This document shows positions 43,701-51,934 of a DNA stretch of 64,000 nt, in pieces; position 1 is the stretch's first letter; each line of letters opens with the position of its first letter. A program made the translations under genes and the position numbers. Origin of the DNA: Candidatus Nanoarchaeia archaeon (lineage in GTDB: Archaea; Nanobdellota; Nanobdellia; Woesearchaeales; SKIA01). The notes below the pieces were generated by a model that made no database searches, had not been told where the DNA came from, and saw only the letters and a list, made by a program, of their open reading frames with translations. The stretch is taken from assembly GCA_028279685.1 (NCBI GenBank), contig JANQNG010000031.1:184660-248659 (forward strand), given 5' to 3'.

Positions 43701-44498
43701 ATGAACGGCAAAATAGTTATGATGACTTTGATTTGTTTGGTGCTTGCGAGTTTTGTTAATGCTACTGAAACATGTGTTGACTTATCTGTGCCTTCTGCAC
43801 CAAACGGTATAAGCGTAACAGAAAACTCTGTTGAGCAAGTGACCATAACCTGGGGAGAAGCAACGGATGAACCACACGCTTCAAATCCTGAATGCCCAGG
43901 AATTGATTACTATAATGTTTACAGAAGTGTTGATGACGCTGAAAACTTCGTTATTGTTGATGAAACAACTGGTCTAACGTATACTGATTCTGATGTCAGC
44001 GAAGGTTCAACCTACTATTATAGAGTTACTGCTGTTGATTCTGTATGGGACAATCCAAATGAGGGAGATCATGTACAAACATCTGCGACAGTAGGTGGAA
44101 GTCAGCAGAATAATGATAACAATAATCCTCCACCATCAACGCCTACTTATTCAGGAGGCGGCGGAGGCGGAGGCAGCGCTGCTCTCCTCGCACAATATAC
44201 AGAATCTGATGAAGATACTGAACAAGAAGAAGAACAAGGCGATGGCCAAGAAGGAAGTACAGAAGACTCTGAGCCTGAAGAAGAAACGACTTCAGGACAA
44301 GATAACGTCGCGTCAGCAGCATCTTCAGCAGAAGAACCTATTCCTGAGCAAGAAGAAAGAAAAGGAGGCCTGGGAGCTATTACAGGAAATATAATCGGCT
44401 TTGCTAAAGGAGATTATGGTATGATAGGTCCTTTGATTATTGCAGGACTTGCTCTTGCAGGAATTGGTATTTTCACTTGGAGAAAATTCAGAAAGTAA
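43701..44498 (+). CDS. fibronectin type III domain membrane-anchored surface protein
   Basis: 265 aa. Signal peptide about 1-20 (MMTLICLVLASFVNA). Residues about 28-130 are a fibronectin type III domain: PSAPNGISVTENSVEQVTIT, YYNVYRSVDDAENF, TYTDSDVSEGSTYYYRVTAV (the last being a hallmark). A Gly-rich hinge and an acidic Glu/Ser/Thr linker (about 150-220) follow. The anchor is a transmembrane helix at about 238-260 preceded by GAITGNIIG, with a WRKFRK basic stop. The I-T-G motif before the anchor is also found in other surface proteins of the window. Located after the giant acidic protein, it may help hold it to the cell. Confidence 0.8.
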   Translation: MNGKIVMMTLICLVLASFVNATETCVDLSVPSAPNGISVTENSVEQVTITWGEATDEPHASNPECPGIDYYNVYRSVDDAENFVIVDETTGLTYTDSDVSEGSTYYYRVTAVDSVWDNPNEGDHVQTSATVGGSQQNNDNNNPPPSTPTYSGGGGGGGSAALLAQYTESDEDTEQEEEQGDGQEGSTEDSEPEEETTSGQDNVASAASSAEEPIPEQEERKGGLGAITGNIIGFAKGDYGMIGPLIIAGLALAGIGIFTWRKFRK

Positions 44499-44505
44499 AA
44501 GAATT

Positions 44506-44519
44506 CTTTTTTTCTTTTT
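44506..44519. terminator. bidirectional T-tract between convergent genes
   Basis: The FN3 gene (+) and the HerA-like gene (-) end 19 nt apart. The T-rich run serves the + gene; on the reverse strand the matching function would need T's downstream of 44518, which are found inside the + gene only weakly. Confidence 0.35.
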
Positions 44520-46566
44520 ATTCAAATACTGGTTTATACTGGATAATAAAACACTCTTGTTGATCTATAACATTAGTAAAACGAGAAAGACGTGCTTTTA
44601 CCACATCTAATCTAGCTTTTTTCTCGAATTTTTTAGTAAAATCTATTGATTTAAACTGAATTTTATTGTTGCAACCATACTTAAGAAGCTTAGAGAGAAT
44701 GAAAGCATCTGTAACATAGTAATCTCCTCCGTTCAATGCAATAAATCCTTTTTCTATCAATGATTTAAGAACATCTTTTGTATCGAACCCTATGCCTGTC
44801 TTTTTTCTAATTGCAACCTCAGAGAATCGTTTCAATGTATGCGCTGCTTGCAGCACTTTGAGCTCTATCTTTGAGAGCTTCTGTAATTCAGGTAGTTTTT
44901 TCTTCTTATAGGAGTCTATATCGACAACAATATCCCCGTCAATCATCTCAACGAGAAGATTGTATTTACTCTCTTTCTCTTCACAACGAAACAAAAATGC
45001 AGGAATAAGCATAGTATGCACTTGTTTGATCTTCTTCTCACTCATCAGCGATATTTCTTTTGGCGTAACACGTGGAATAATCAAAGGCAACATCTCTTTT
45101 TCTTTGAAATCTTCTATCTTCTCAAACATATCCTTATCTTCTGGCTGGCCAAGAATATCAACTGCTACGCCGCCATGTTTTGTTTTTCTTGGGCGAATAT
45201 TCACGAATAGAGGAATTTCAGTTACTCCTGTAACAATTGCTGTTCCTATAGGAAGATTCTGCACCTCATTACCCGTTTCTGCAGTGATACCTTCCACTGA
45301 AGCAATAATCGCCTTTACATCATTAGGATTAGTTACCTTCAGAATTATTTGTGTTGAGCATTGGCTTATCACTGACTTATCTAATCGCGCAGGTCTTTGT
45401 GTGACTGCGCATAATCCTAATCCGAACTTTCTTCCTTCAGATGCAATTGCTCTGAGAATTTTTGATGACTTTGCCTCGCCAAATGATCGTTCAGGAGCGA
45501 AGTTATGTGCTTCCTCTATGACCATAAAAAAAGGAGGGATTTTGTCTTTCTTTCTCTGTTCGAATAAGTCTTTGCATAGTTTATAGACGATAATTTCTTG
45601 TATTTCAGGTGCAATACCTTTGAGATTAATGATTGATGCTCTCCCTGACTGAATCAATTCGTTAAATGATGTGTGATTTTCTGAAAAGATATTTAATGAT
45701 CGTAAATAATCTATGATATTTATCAAATTCCATTTAAGATTACCTTCTTCTGCTTCAAGACTGAATAATAAGTTGTCAAAATTAAGCTTGTTCATCCCCT
45801 TAATAACACTGTATAATAACCCTAGTTGAGCATTGCTTAATTTTCCAGGGATAAGATGAAGTAATTCATCAGGACTTATGTCGTTTGAGAGTTTCAAAGG
45901 CCTGCATTGTTCGTTAATAGTTATATCACCAAATTCAACAATATTTCTTCTATAGCCTTTTGGTTTTATTTTGAATGTAGGCATAAGTGCAATATCTTTC
46001 TTATCGTCATTAGGTATTGCTAAAGATGAATACTCTCCGTGGGGGTCTATTATTAAGAGAGGGATTTTTTTGTCCATGATTTCCTCTAAAAGAACACCAA
46101 CCGTGTATGATTTCCCAGCACCGCTCATTGCTAAGACAGAAACATGTTTCGTAAGAATTTTTGAAAGATCCAGTTGCACATCAATATCTTTACCGTCGAG
46201 CTTTCCAAGATATGCAGAACGCTTTGCTGTTTCTAACTTGACTACTTTTTTGATGAATTTATCTTCTGCTCGTAATACTTCCGTACCCTGATCAAAAGGA
46301 ATCCTTAATTGTTTGACTCTGCCGTCATCATCTTTATAGCCAATAACACCACATTTCGCTATGGTGGAGTCTTTGTTGGTTTCGATTTCATAGACTTGTC
46401 CTAACACCCAACCATATTTTGGATGCATGATCTGTACAAACTCGAATTTATACGTATCTTGCTCTATCTTGAACTGAAATCTATTTGTTGTCAGCTTCCC
46501 GAATATCTTCCCCAATATCATAAAATGACCACTTACAGGGAGTTTATAAACATTACGTCTATCCAT
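44518..46566 (-). CDS. HerA-like hexameric DNA-translocating ATPase (DUF87)
   Basis: 682 aa. HerA ATPases form hexameric rings that pump DNA in end resection with NurA, or act in defence and conjugation-like systems. An N-terminal HAS barrel-like domain (about 1-125) precedes the Walker A motif MSGAGKS (about 147-153), LLIIDPHGEYSSL (DPHGE, the FtsK/HerA signature) and Walker B FFMVIEEAHNF near 340-350. GRKFGLGLCAVTQRPARLDK is the sensor/R-finger region. The C-terminal 180 residues include a winged helix (SEVAIRKKTG, LKSLIEKGFIAL). ATG at 46566 follows CGGAGAG; an in-frame ATG at 46596 lies on the TATA box. No nurA, mre11 or rad50 is adjacent, so it may be a stand-alone HerA paralogue. Confidence 0.85.
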   Translation of the reverse strand: MDRRNVYKLPVSGHFMILGKIFGKLTTNRFQFKIEQDTYKFEFVQIMHPKYGWVLGQVYEIETNKDSTIAKCGVIGYKDDDGRVKQLRIPFDQGTEVLRAEDKFIKKVVKLETAKRSAYLGKLDGKDIDVQLDLSKILTKHVSVLAMSGAGKSYTVGVLLEEIMDKKIPLLIIDPHGEYSSLAIPNDDKKDIALMPTFKIKPKGYRRNIVEFGDITINEQCRPLKLSNDISPDELLHLIPGKLSNAQLGLLYSVIKGMNKLNFDNLLFSLEAEEGNLKWNLINIIDYLRSLNIFSENHTSFNELIQSGRASIINLKGIAPEIQEIIVYKLCKDLFEQRKKDKIPPFFMVIEEAHNFAPERSFGEAKSSKILRAIASEGRKFGLGLCAVTQRPARLDKSVISQCSTQIILKVTNPNDVKAIIASVEGITAETGNEVQNLPIGTAIVTGVTEIPLFVNIRPRKTKHGGVAVDILGQPEDKDMFEKIEDFKEKEMLPLIIPRVTPKEISLMSEKKIKQVHTMLIPAFLFRCEEKESKYNLLVEMIDGDIVVDIDSYKKKKLPELQKLSKIELKVLQAAHTLKRFSEVAIRKKTGIGFDTKDVLKSLIEKGFIALNGGDYYVTDAFILSKLLKYGCNNKIQFKSIDFTKKFEKKARLDVVKARLSRFTNVIDQQECFIIQYKPVFE

Positions 46567-46659
46567 GATCTCTCCGAAAAAAGTACAGAAAGACATATAT
46601 AAACTTGTAATATCATATATGTAGCTAACAAAATATTAATAAACGACGAGGCACATACA

Positions 46660-46869
46660 ATGTTCATGGGAAAAGTCTTTCATGTGATTATTGAAAAGGA
46701 CGAAGATGGTGGCTTTATAGGGAGAGTTCCTGCTCTGAAAGGCTGCATGAGCCAAGGAGATACTAAGAAAGAACTTCTTAAGAATATGAAAGAAGCTATT
46801 GAATTATGTTTGGAAGTTGAAGGTGAGGACAATCAATTTGTTGGCATACAACAGATTGAGGTTGCTTAA
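46660..46869 (+). CDS. hicB: HicB-family antitoxin
   Basis: 69 aa. It carries the HicB partial RNase-H fold: FHVIIEKDEDGGFIGRVPAL then KGCMSQGDTKKELLKNMKEA and IELCLEVE. HicB antitoxins bind and block the mRNA-cleaving HicA toxin. There is no C-terminal DNA-binding domain (length 69, against 100-140 in longer forms), so autoregulation would need another factor. A TATA-like AATATTAATAAA sits about 25 nt upstream. The toxin gene follows with no gap. The order is antitoxin first. Confidence 0.88.
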   Translation: MFMGKVFHVIIEKDEDGGFIGRVPALKGCMSQGDTKKELLKNMKEAIELCLEVEGEDNQFVGIQQIEVA

Positions 46870-47103
46870 TTGAAATTACCAATACTTTCTTCTAGGAGAT
46901 TATGCAGATTTCTTGAAAAAGAAGGATTTAAAGCAATACGACAAAGAGGAAGTCATCGATATTTTAAGCACGTAGATGGAAGAGTTACTGTTGTTCCTAT
47001 TCATTCCGGAAAGAAAATCAAAAGAGGTCTATTAGGAGCAATCCTTGAGCAGATTAAAATGAAAAGAAATGAATTTATGAAGAAAATTAGAAAGCATCTT
47101 TAA
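46870..47103 (+). CDS. hicA: HicA-family mRNA interferase toxin (TTG start)
   Basis: 77 aa from a TTG that directly follows the hicB TAA; GAGGTT lies five bases before it. The family pattern is clear: LCRFLEKEGFKAIRQRGSHR, then YFKHVDGRVTVVPIHSGKKI and GLLGAILEQIKM. The GSH motif holds the catalytic His of the dsRBD-like HicA fold. Toxins of this family cleave mRNA when HicB is lost. The 3' end overlaps the convergent Cys-cluster gene by 17 nt, which is unusual and makes antisense interference possible. Confidence 0.88.
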   Translation: MKLPILSSRRLCRFLEKEGFKAIRQRGSHRYFKHVDGRVTVVPIHSGKKIKRGLLGAILEQIKMKRNEFMKKIRKHL

Positions 47104-47383
47104 GCTTACACCCAATCTTTTCTGCATGTCTTTTGCTCTTCGGGAATTCCTTGCAGACTTTTGGACGAGTGTTATATATTTCACAGCCGTCTTTGGTTAG
47201 GAAGATACATCCTCCCTCTGGTTTGTGGATTATAATAGCGTTATCCGCGAACCAATTTTCCAAGCAAAGAATAATATCGTAACGTTGCTCTTTCTTCCAC
47301 CTATCTATATCTTCCTTATACACTCTTACAAATTGTGTCTCGCAGCATAAATGACAGTCTCTACAGAGGTTTTTTCCAGTCAT
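47087..47383 (-). CDS. YkgJ-type Cys-cluster (putative metal-binding) protein
   Basis: 98 aa. Cys pattern LCRDCHLCCETQ at the start, then GGCIFLTKDGCEIYNTRP and KVCKEFP: this C-x-x-C-x-x-C-C plus C-x-x-x-x-x-x-x-C-x-x-Y-x-x-R-P-x-x-C-x-x-F/Y-P layout is the YkgJ/CxxCxxCC family, thought to chelate zinc or iron. The role is unknown. It runs opposite to hicA and overlaps its end. Confidence 0.85.
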   Translation of the reverse strand: MTGKNLCRDCHLCCETQFVRVYKEDIDRWKKEQRYDIILCLENWFADNAIIIHKPEGGCIFLTKDGCEIYNTRPKVCKEFPKSKRHAEKIGCKLKDAF

Positions 47384-47390
47384 GTTGAGT

Positions 47391-47990
47391 TTAAGATTTC
47401 ATATATTGATAACCAACATATAGAGCAACAGCGAGATATTTAAGGATTTCGAGAACAACAGCAATAGTTATGATAGTACCTGGCCCGAAAAAGAAAGGAG
47501 TGATGAACAAAGAAAGAGGACCGACAGGTATTTGACTGCATATAAGCGCAATCACTGCTTTTCCAGGATGTACTTTACTGAAGAGATGAAGTACCATAGC
47601 TCTCCAATTTCTTCTCCTTAATTTCTTCTCAATATGTGTGATGGTAATATCGTCATTTGCTTGAGGATTATGCTCAATTTGACGAAGCACAAGCCTCATT
47701 CTTCTAGCATATCTATTAATGCAAATCGCGCTTTGTTTAAGAAAAAACAACGAAAGGCTATCAAGTTGTTCTTTTTTTCCGACGAGAAAATACCATCCAT
47801 GCTTTAAAACATTTGTATTCGTAGACTTGAGTATTCTCTGCACATCAACATTATACGCTTCAATCTCTTTTGCTTTCTTTTCGATTGCTTTGTATATGTT
47901 TTGCTTTTCATGAAATATTTCAGGAATGCTCTTCTGAAAAGTAACAAGATAACGATAGATTTCTTCCACATCTTTCTGAGAGACAGGCAT
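47391..47990 (-). CDS. hypothetical membrane protein, helical with C-terminal membrane segments
   Basis: 199 aa. Residues 1-130 are charged and helical (VEEIYRYLVTFQKSIPEIF, IYKAIEKKAKEIEAY). Two hydrophobic segments follow at about 140-163 (AVIALICSQIPVGPLSLFIT) and 168-192 (IITIAVVLEILKYLAVALYV). It lies 7 nt upstream of the YkgJ-type gene, in the same direction; a TTATATATA stretch precedes the start. No family recognised. Confidence 0.5.
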   Translation of the reverse strand: MPVSQKDVEEIYRYLVTFQKSIPEIFHEKQNIYKAIEKKAKEIEAYNVDVQRILKSTNTNVLKHGWYFLVGKKEQLDSLSLFFLKQSAICINRYARRMRLVLRQIEHNPQANDDITITHIEKKLRRRNWRAMVLHLFSKVHPGKAVIALICSQIPVGPLSLFITPFFFGPGTIITIAVVLEILKYLAVALYVGYQYMKS

Positions 47991-48099
47991 AGAAATTTAT
48001 GAATTCATTGATATATAAATATATATAAACCATACAAATATAACAACCTCGCTATATTCAAGAGATACATTAATATACCTATTTCTATTCCTAACCAAT

Positions 48100-48738
48100 A
48101 TGAATCCTGCAAACACAACGCCCACAAGTAAAGAAATCAAAACCTATCTTCTAGAAACTATAAGGCATGTTATGAATATTGAATTTTTTCTCCATCAACT
48201 ACGAATAGGATATGAAGATCCTGAAAGACCTCATGATATCGTCGGGCCAGGTAATAAGTTCGAATGGGACGTAATGAAAGGGTTTGCCACGCAATATCGC
48301 TCTCCAAAACCAGACTTCAACTTGTATATGCTTCCTTCTTTGATCCTTCACAGAGAACAATATCATCATAGAATGTGGAATACTCCCGAACAAAACAATT
48401 CAGTATCCTTTGGTTCTGATGCAACAGAAGATAGTTTGAAACTTGGAGCGGTAGATACTGTGTGCTCTTATCTTGAGGATCGAAAATATCAAGGAGGGAT
48501 CCATACTTGGGATGAGATTGAACAGATGGTTGATACAAGATTTCGCCCAGAAAAAAGATTCTGGGCTAAAAAAATGATTCCTGAGATGAAACAAATAGGA
48601 TCTCCTGACTTGACGCCAATTAATAATCTGAGATATACACCTGACTTTGATCTACCTCAAAATATACGCATAGCTATTAGACTCCGCATCGATGAGACAA
48701 TAACTATGCTCAAGGATGAGCACGGAATTCTTTTGTGA
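48100..48738 (+). CDS. hypothetical protein with conserved His cluster
   Basis: 212 aa, soluble, with a TATA-like AATATACC about 25-30 nt before the ATG. The stretch MLPSLILHREQYHHRMWNTP has three His and a nearby Glu/Arg, a layout seen in DUF5662-type proteins and some metal-dependent hydrolases. IHTWDEIEQMVDTRFRPEKR is a second conserved-looking segment. The C-terminus is helical. The family link is a guess from memory of the motif, and no metal-binding site was proven. Confidence 0.45.
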   Translation: MNPANTTPTSKEIKTYLLETIRHVMNIEFFLHQLRIGYEDPERPHDIVGPGNKFEWDVMKGFATQYRSPKPDFNLYMLPSLILHREQYHHRMWNTPEQNNSVSFGSDATEDSLKLGAVDTVCSYLEDRKYQGGIHTWDEIEQMVDTRFRPEKRFWAKKMIPEMKQIGSPDLTPINNLRYTPDFDLPQNIRIAIRLRIDETITMLKDEHGILL

Positions 48739-48763
48739 TATTCAGAACTCAGCATTATCGATT

Positions 48764-48842
48764 TGTAGTGGTTAACTTCTTTAATATTTTGTAATATTTC
48801 CTATTTTTAGCCGAAATATTTAAATATATGTAGTGGTTAACT
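48764..48842 (+). promoter_or_regulatory. Fic promoter with direct-repeat operator candidate
   Basis: TGTAGTGGTTAACT occurs twice as exact 14-nt direct repeats, at 48764-48777 and 48829-48842, 65 nt apart. Between them is the TATA box AAATATTTAAATATA (about 48813-48826). The second repeat overlaps the expected transcription start just before the ATG at 48848. A protein bound to both copies would bend or block the promoter. Confidence 0.5.
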
Positions 48843-48847
48843 ATTAC

Positions 48848-49756
48848 ATGGTTAGCATAGTCACAAAGACAATTAAGGGAAATGAATATCTGTATCTAGT
48901 TCATTCAGTTAGAATGGGATCCCAAGTATCACAGAAAACAATCAAGTATATTGGGAGAAAAAAACCCATATCAAAAGAGGAATTTGAATGCATGAAATTA
49001 TCCCATTCAAACGAAGACTGGATTCTCAATGACTTTAAAGACGAATTATCATATCAAAACCATGAAAAAATGAAAAAAGCATCAAACGAATACAAAGAGT
49101 ATATTACATCTTTAGATCCTTTTTCTAAGAAGGAAGAAAAATCAAGATTCTTAAGCAAATTCATCGCAAATAGCAATGCTATTGAAAATTCAACTATGAC
49201 TGTAAAGGAAACTTATGATTATTTATTCAATGATGTTATTCCAAAAAGATCAAAAAAAGAATTATTCATGGCTGAAAATTTATTCAGGGCATGGAATTAT
49301 GTTGAAAAGAATTGTTCAAGATTATTTACTGAAGAAGACTTATTTGAATTGCATAAATTGGTTAATGTTGGAATAGAAAATGGTGAAACTTTGGGAAAAT
49401 ACAAGAAAGTTCAGAACTATATTGGAGATGTCCTGACTTCTTCTTATGTTTTTACCGAAGAAAAAATGAATGAGTTATTGAAATGGATAAAAAAAGCACA
49501 TAAATCAGTAAATGATTTTGAGGTTGCATTTCAATCACATGCACAGTTTGAAATTATACATCCATTTGTCGATGGAAATGGGCGCATTGGAAGATTATTG
49601 ATAAATTGGTTATTATTGTATAAAAAATTGTCCCCGATAGTTATTGAAGATAGATTTACATATTATGAAGCACTAGAAAATTCTCGAAGAGGAAAAGTAG
49701 AAGCTATCTGCAAGTTTTGCATGAAAGAATATCTGAAGCAGTATGAATTTGTGTAA
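48848..49756 (+). CDS. Fic-domain protein (putative AMP-transferase)
   Basis: 302 aa. The Fic core motif HPFVDGNGRIGR (H-x-F-x-D/E-G-N-G-R-x-x-R) is complete (about residues 236-247), with the catalytic His and the nucleotide-binding GNG loop. Fic enzymes transfer AMP from ATP to a Ser/Thr/Tyr hydroxyl. The segment NSNAIENSTMT (about 100-125) fits the inhibitory helix motif (S/T)-x-x-x-E-(G/N), here S-N-A-I-E-N, of class II Fic proteins, whose Glu blocks ATP until released. The first 60 residues form an extra beta-rich module (VTKTIKGNEYLYLVHSVRMG). Start at 48848, since TATA is 27 nt upstream; the ATG at 48833 would be too close. No partner gene adjacent. Confidence 0.9.
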   Translation: MVSIVTKTIKGNEYLYLVHSVRMGSQVSQKTIKYIGRKKPISKEEFECMKLSHSNEDWILNDFKDELSYQNHEKMKKASNEYKEYITSLDPFSKKEEKSRFLSKFIANSNAIENSTMTVKETYDYLFNDVIPKRSKKELFMAENLFRAWNYVEKNCSRLFTEEDLFELHKLVNVGIENGETLGKYKKVQNYIGDVLTSSYVFTEEKMNELLKWIKKAHKSVNDFEVAFQSHAQFEIIHPFVDGNGRIGRLLINWLLLYKKLSPIVIEDRFTYYEALENSRRGKVEAICKFCMKEYLKQYEFV

Positions 49757-49765
49757 AGAAAAAAA

Positions 49766-51175
49766 TTAAAACTCAGCATTGCCCGGAGTTCTAGGAAATG
49801 GAATGATGTCTCTGATGTTCTTCATGCCGGTTAAGAACATAACGAGTCTTTCGAATCCAAGTCCGAAGCCAGCATGAGGTACTGAACCAAACTTACGAGT
49901 ATCAAGATACCATTCGTATTGTTTCATATCAAGGTTTTTCTCTTCGATTAAAGCTTTGAGCTTATCCAGACGATGTTCTCTGACAGAACCGCCAGTGATC
50001 TCTCCTATGCGAGGCACTAACACATCAGTTCCCTGCAGTGTTTTTCCATCATCGTTCTGATACATATAGAATGCCTTAAACTCTTTAGGAAAGTTATGCA
50101 ATATTATAGGAACTTTGAAATGTTTCTCTGTGAGATAACGTTCATGTTCTGCACCCATCTCAACATCCCAACCTGGCTTTACCTCAAATTTAGTTTTGCC
50201 TGATTTTTCAGCACCTTCCAAAATCTTAGTTGCTTCTTCATAAGTTACTCTAGCGAACTTGCTTTCAAGAACATGCTTCAAAGCATCAATCAATCCTTTC
50301 TCAATCCATTTGTCAAAAAACTCTAAGTCATCCATGCAATGATCAAAGCAATATTGAATGATATATCTGACAAATTCCTCCTCGAGATCCATCAGATCTT
50401 CCAGATCATAAAAAGCCATCTCTGGTTCTATCATCCAAAACTCCGATGCATGTCTTGAGGTATTGCTATTCTCTGCTCGAAACGTAGGACCAAATGTATA
50501 AATATCTCCGACCGCCAATGCGAACATCTCTCCATCCAACTGACCAGACACTGTTAGGTAAGTAGGCTTTCCAAAAAAGTCTTTTGAATAATCTACTTTG
50601 CCTTCTTTTGTTTTTGGCAGGTTTTCAGGATCCAATGTGCTAACTCTGAACATTTCCCCAGCACCTTCACAGTCGCTTCCGGTAATAATAGGAGTATGCA
50701 CATAAACGAATCCCCTGTCATCAAAGAATTTGTGTATTGCCATTGCTACATGATGTCTTACTCTCGCCATAGCAGCGAATGTATTTGTTCTTGGTCTCAG
50801 ATGAGCTACCTCTCTAAGTTTCTCGAATGGAATTCCTTTCTTCTGCAGAGGATACTCCATCGGATCTGCAAAACAGAATATCTCTATCTCTTTTGCTTTG
50901 ATCTCGAACTTCTGTCCTGAAGCAGGCGACTCAACTAAAGCACCAACTACCTTAACCGATGCTCCAGTAGTCAGCTTCTTGACCTCCTCATAGTTTTTCA
51001 GTGATCCTTCTGCAATAATCTGTATGTTTTTAGGTGTAGAACCATCGTTCAACTCCACAAAGGAAAAATCCTTAGAGTCTCTTTTCGTTCTAACCCAACC
51101 CATAACGGTAATGCTATCTACAGGCTTCTCAGACGCCAATACGTCCTTTATTTTCGTTCTTTGTTTTCGTATCAT
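49766..51175 (-). CDS. asnS: asparaginyl-tRNA synthetase
   Basis: 469 aa, near the 465 aa of bacterial-type AsnRS. It charges tRNA-Asn with asparagine. An OB-fold anticodon-binding domain covers about 1-110 (ITVMGWVRTKRDSKDFSFVE). The class II catalytic core shows motif 2 FRAENSNTSRHASEFWMIEP with the N-S-N-T-S-R-H signature of AsnRS rather than AspRS, and motif 3 GFGLGFERLVMFLTG near the end. Insertion SGQLDGEMFALAVGDIYTFG is also AsnRS-like. ATG at 51175 follows AGGTGA; an in-frame GTG at 51184 is not used by this criterion. A 129-bp hairpin lies in the predicted leader. Confidence 0.95.
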   Translation of the reverse strand: MIRKQRTKIKDVLASEKPVDSITVMGWVRTKRDSKDFSFVELNDGSTPKNIQIIAEGSLKNYEEVKKLTTGASVKVVGALVESPASGQKFEIKAKEIEIFCFADPMEYPLQKKGIPFEKLREVAHLRPRTNTFAAMARVRHHVAMAIHKFFDDRGFVYVHTPIITGSDCEGAGEMFRVSTLDPENLPKTKEGKVDYSKDFFGKPTYLTVSGQLDGEMFALAVGDIYTFGPTFRAENSNTSRHASEFWMIEPEMAFYDLEDLMDLEEEFVRYIIQYCFDHCMDDLEFFDKWIEKGLIDALKHVLESKFARVTYEEATKILEGAEKSGKTKFEVKPGWDVEMGAEHERYLTEKHFKVPIILHNFPKEFKAFYMYQNDDGKTLQGTDVLVPRIGEITGGSVREHRLDKLKALIEEKNLDMKQYEWYLDTRKFGSVPHAGFGLGFERLVMFLTGMKNIRDIIPFPRTPGNAEF

Positions 51176-51203
51176 TTTCTTCACCTTTGGTGTTTATTAT
51201 TCA

Positions 51204-51332
51204 GCATTGATTGTCATCAGTATCGCAAAATTCCCTCGATTAAACAATCCTGATCGTCGTGGGGGGTTGCCCCATACGGGGACACAGAGCCCTCGAAAAC
51301 AGAGCTTGAATTTTGCCGATGACAATCAATGC
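51204..51332 (-). promoter_or_regulatory. predicted structured 5' leader of asnS
   Basis: Ends GCATTGATTGTCATC (51204-51218) and GATGACAATCAATGC (51318-51332) pair perfectly over 15 bp, followed by an AAAATTC/GAATTTT extension after a small bulge. On the reverse strand a TATA-like CTTTTTATACC (about 51338-51350) would start transcription near the outer arm, so the mRNA leader would fold into one large hairpin ending about 20 nt before the AGGTGA ribosome-binding sequence. The tip has a GC-rich CCCC/GGGG stem near 51264-51284. The rest of the 309-nt gap, up to 51484, holds no gene. Confidence 0.5.
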
Positions 51333-51484
51333 GTCATAAAGGTATAAAAAGATTATCATAGTCTATATCTTAAAGATCTGGCCAGAAATGGGGTCTACGC
51401 CCGATTAATTCTACTATACACTAACAGAAAGTATGTCAATATTGATTTCTTGATATAATATGCGAACATAAAAGATGAAAGTAA

Positions 51485-51841
51485 TCAATCATTAATAAAC
51501 CTTTCTTCCAATAATGCATACTCTACTTTACTCATGATATCAAGCGAAGCCATATTATAGAGATCAGGAATAATATCTCCTTGCAATTCAATTCTGTCAA
51601 CAACCCCTTCTCCACCTAAATCAATTCCTATAACTCTATTGCCTTTATCATCTTCCACAATAACATGCAGTCTCTCTCCTATTTTACCATGGAGTCTTGC
51701 ATCATACCAACCAAAATAATTCTTCTCCACAATATCTACATTATCAGGATTCTGAGATGCTCTATAGTTCAAATATGCAAGACTTGATGGAATTCCTAAA
51801 AAAATTCCAAATCCTATCATTGATCCAATTATTTGTTTCAT
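51485..51841 (-). CDS. small membrane-anchored hypothetical protein
   Basis: 118 aa from ATG 51841 (MKQIIGSMIGFGIFLGIPSS); an upstream ATG at 51865 would add eight residues, but AAAAATTATATGG lies about 28 nt before 51841. One N-terminal hydrophobic helix (about 4-20) is followed by about 95 polar residues including VIVEDDKGNRVIGIDLGGEG, probably a small beta domain. No family recognised. Confidence 0.5.
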   Translation of the reverse strand: MKQIIGSMIGFGIFLGIPSSLAYLNYRASQNPDNVDIVEKNYFGWYDARLHGKIGERLHVIVEDDKGNRVIGIDLGGEGVVDRIELQGDIIPDLYNMASLDIMSKVEYALLEERFIND

Positions 51842-51934
51842 AATAATAGAAATGAAAAACGCCATATAATTTTTTGTGGTAAGAATCCTTACATCAATAA
51901 ATAATTTTATATATTATGAGATCATCCTATTACT

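Noticed and set aside
48100..48738. HD-domain phosphohydrolase
   Set aside because: There is a His cluster but no H...HD...D spacing of the HD family.
51204..51332. Bacterial T-box riboswitch before asnS
   Set aside because: No T-box sequence, specifier loop or terminator/antiterminator pair is recognisable; only a large hairpin is supported.
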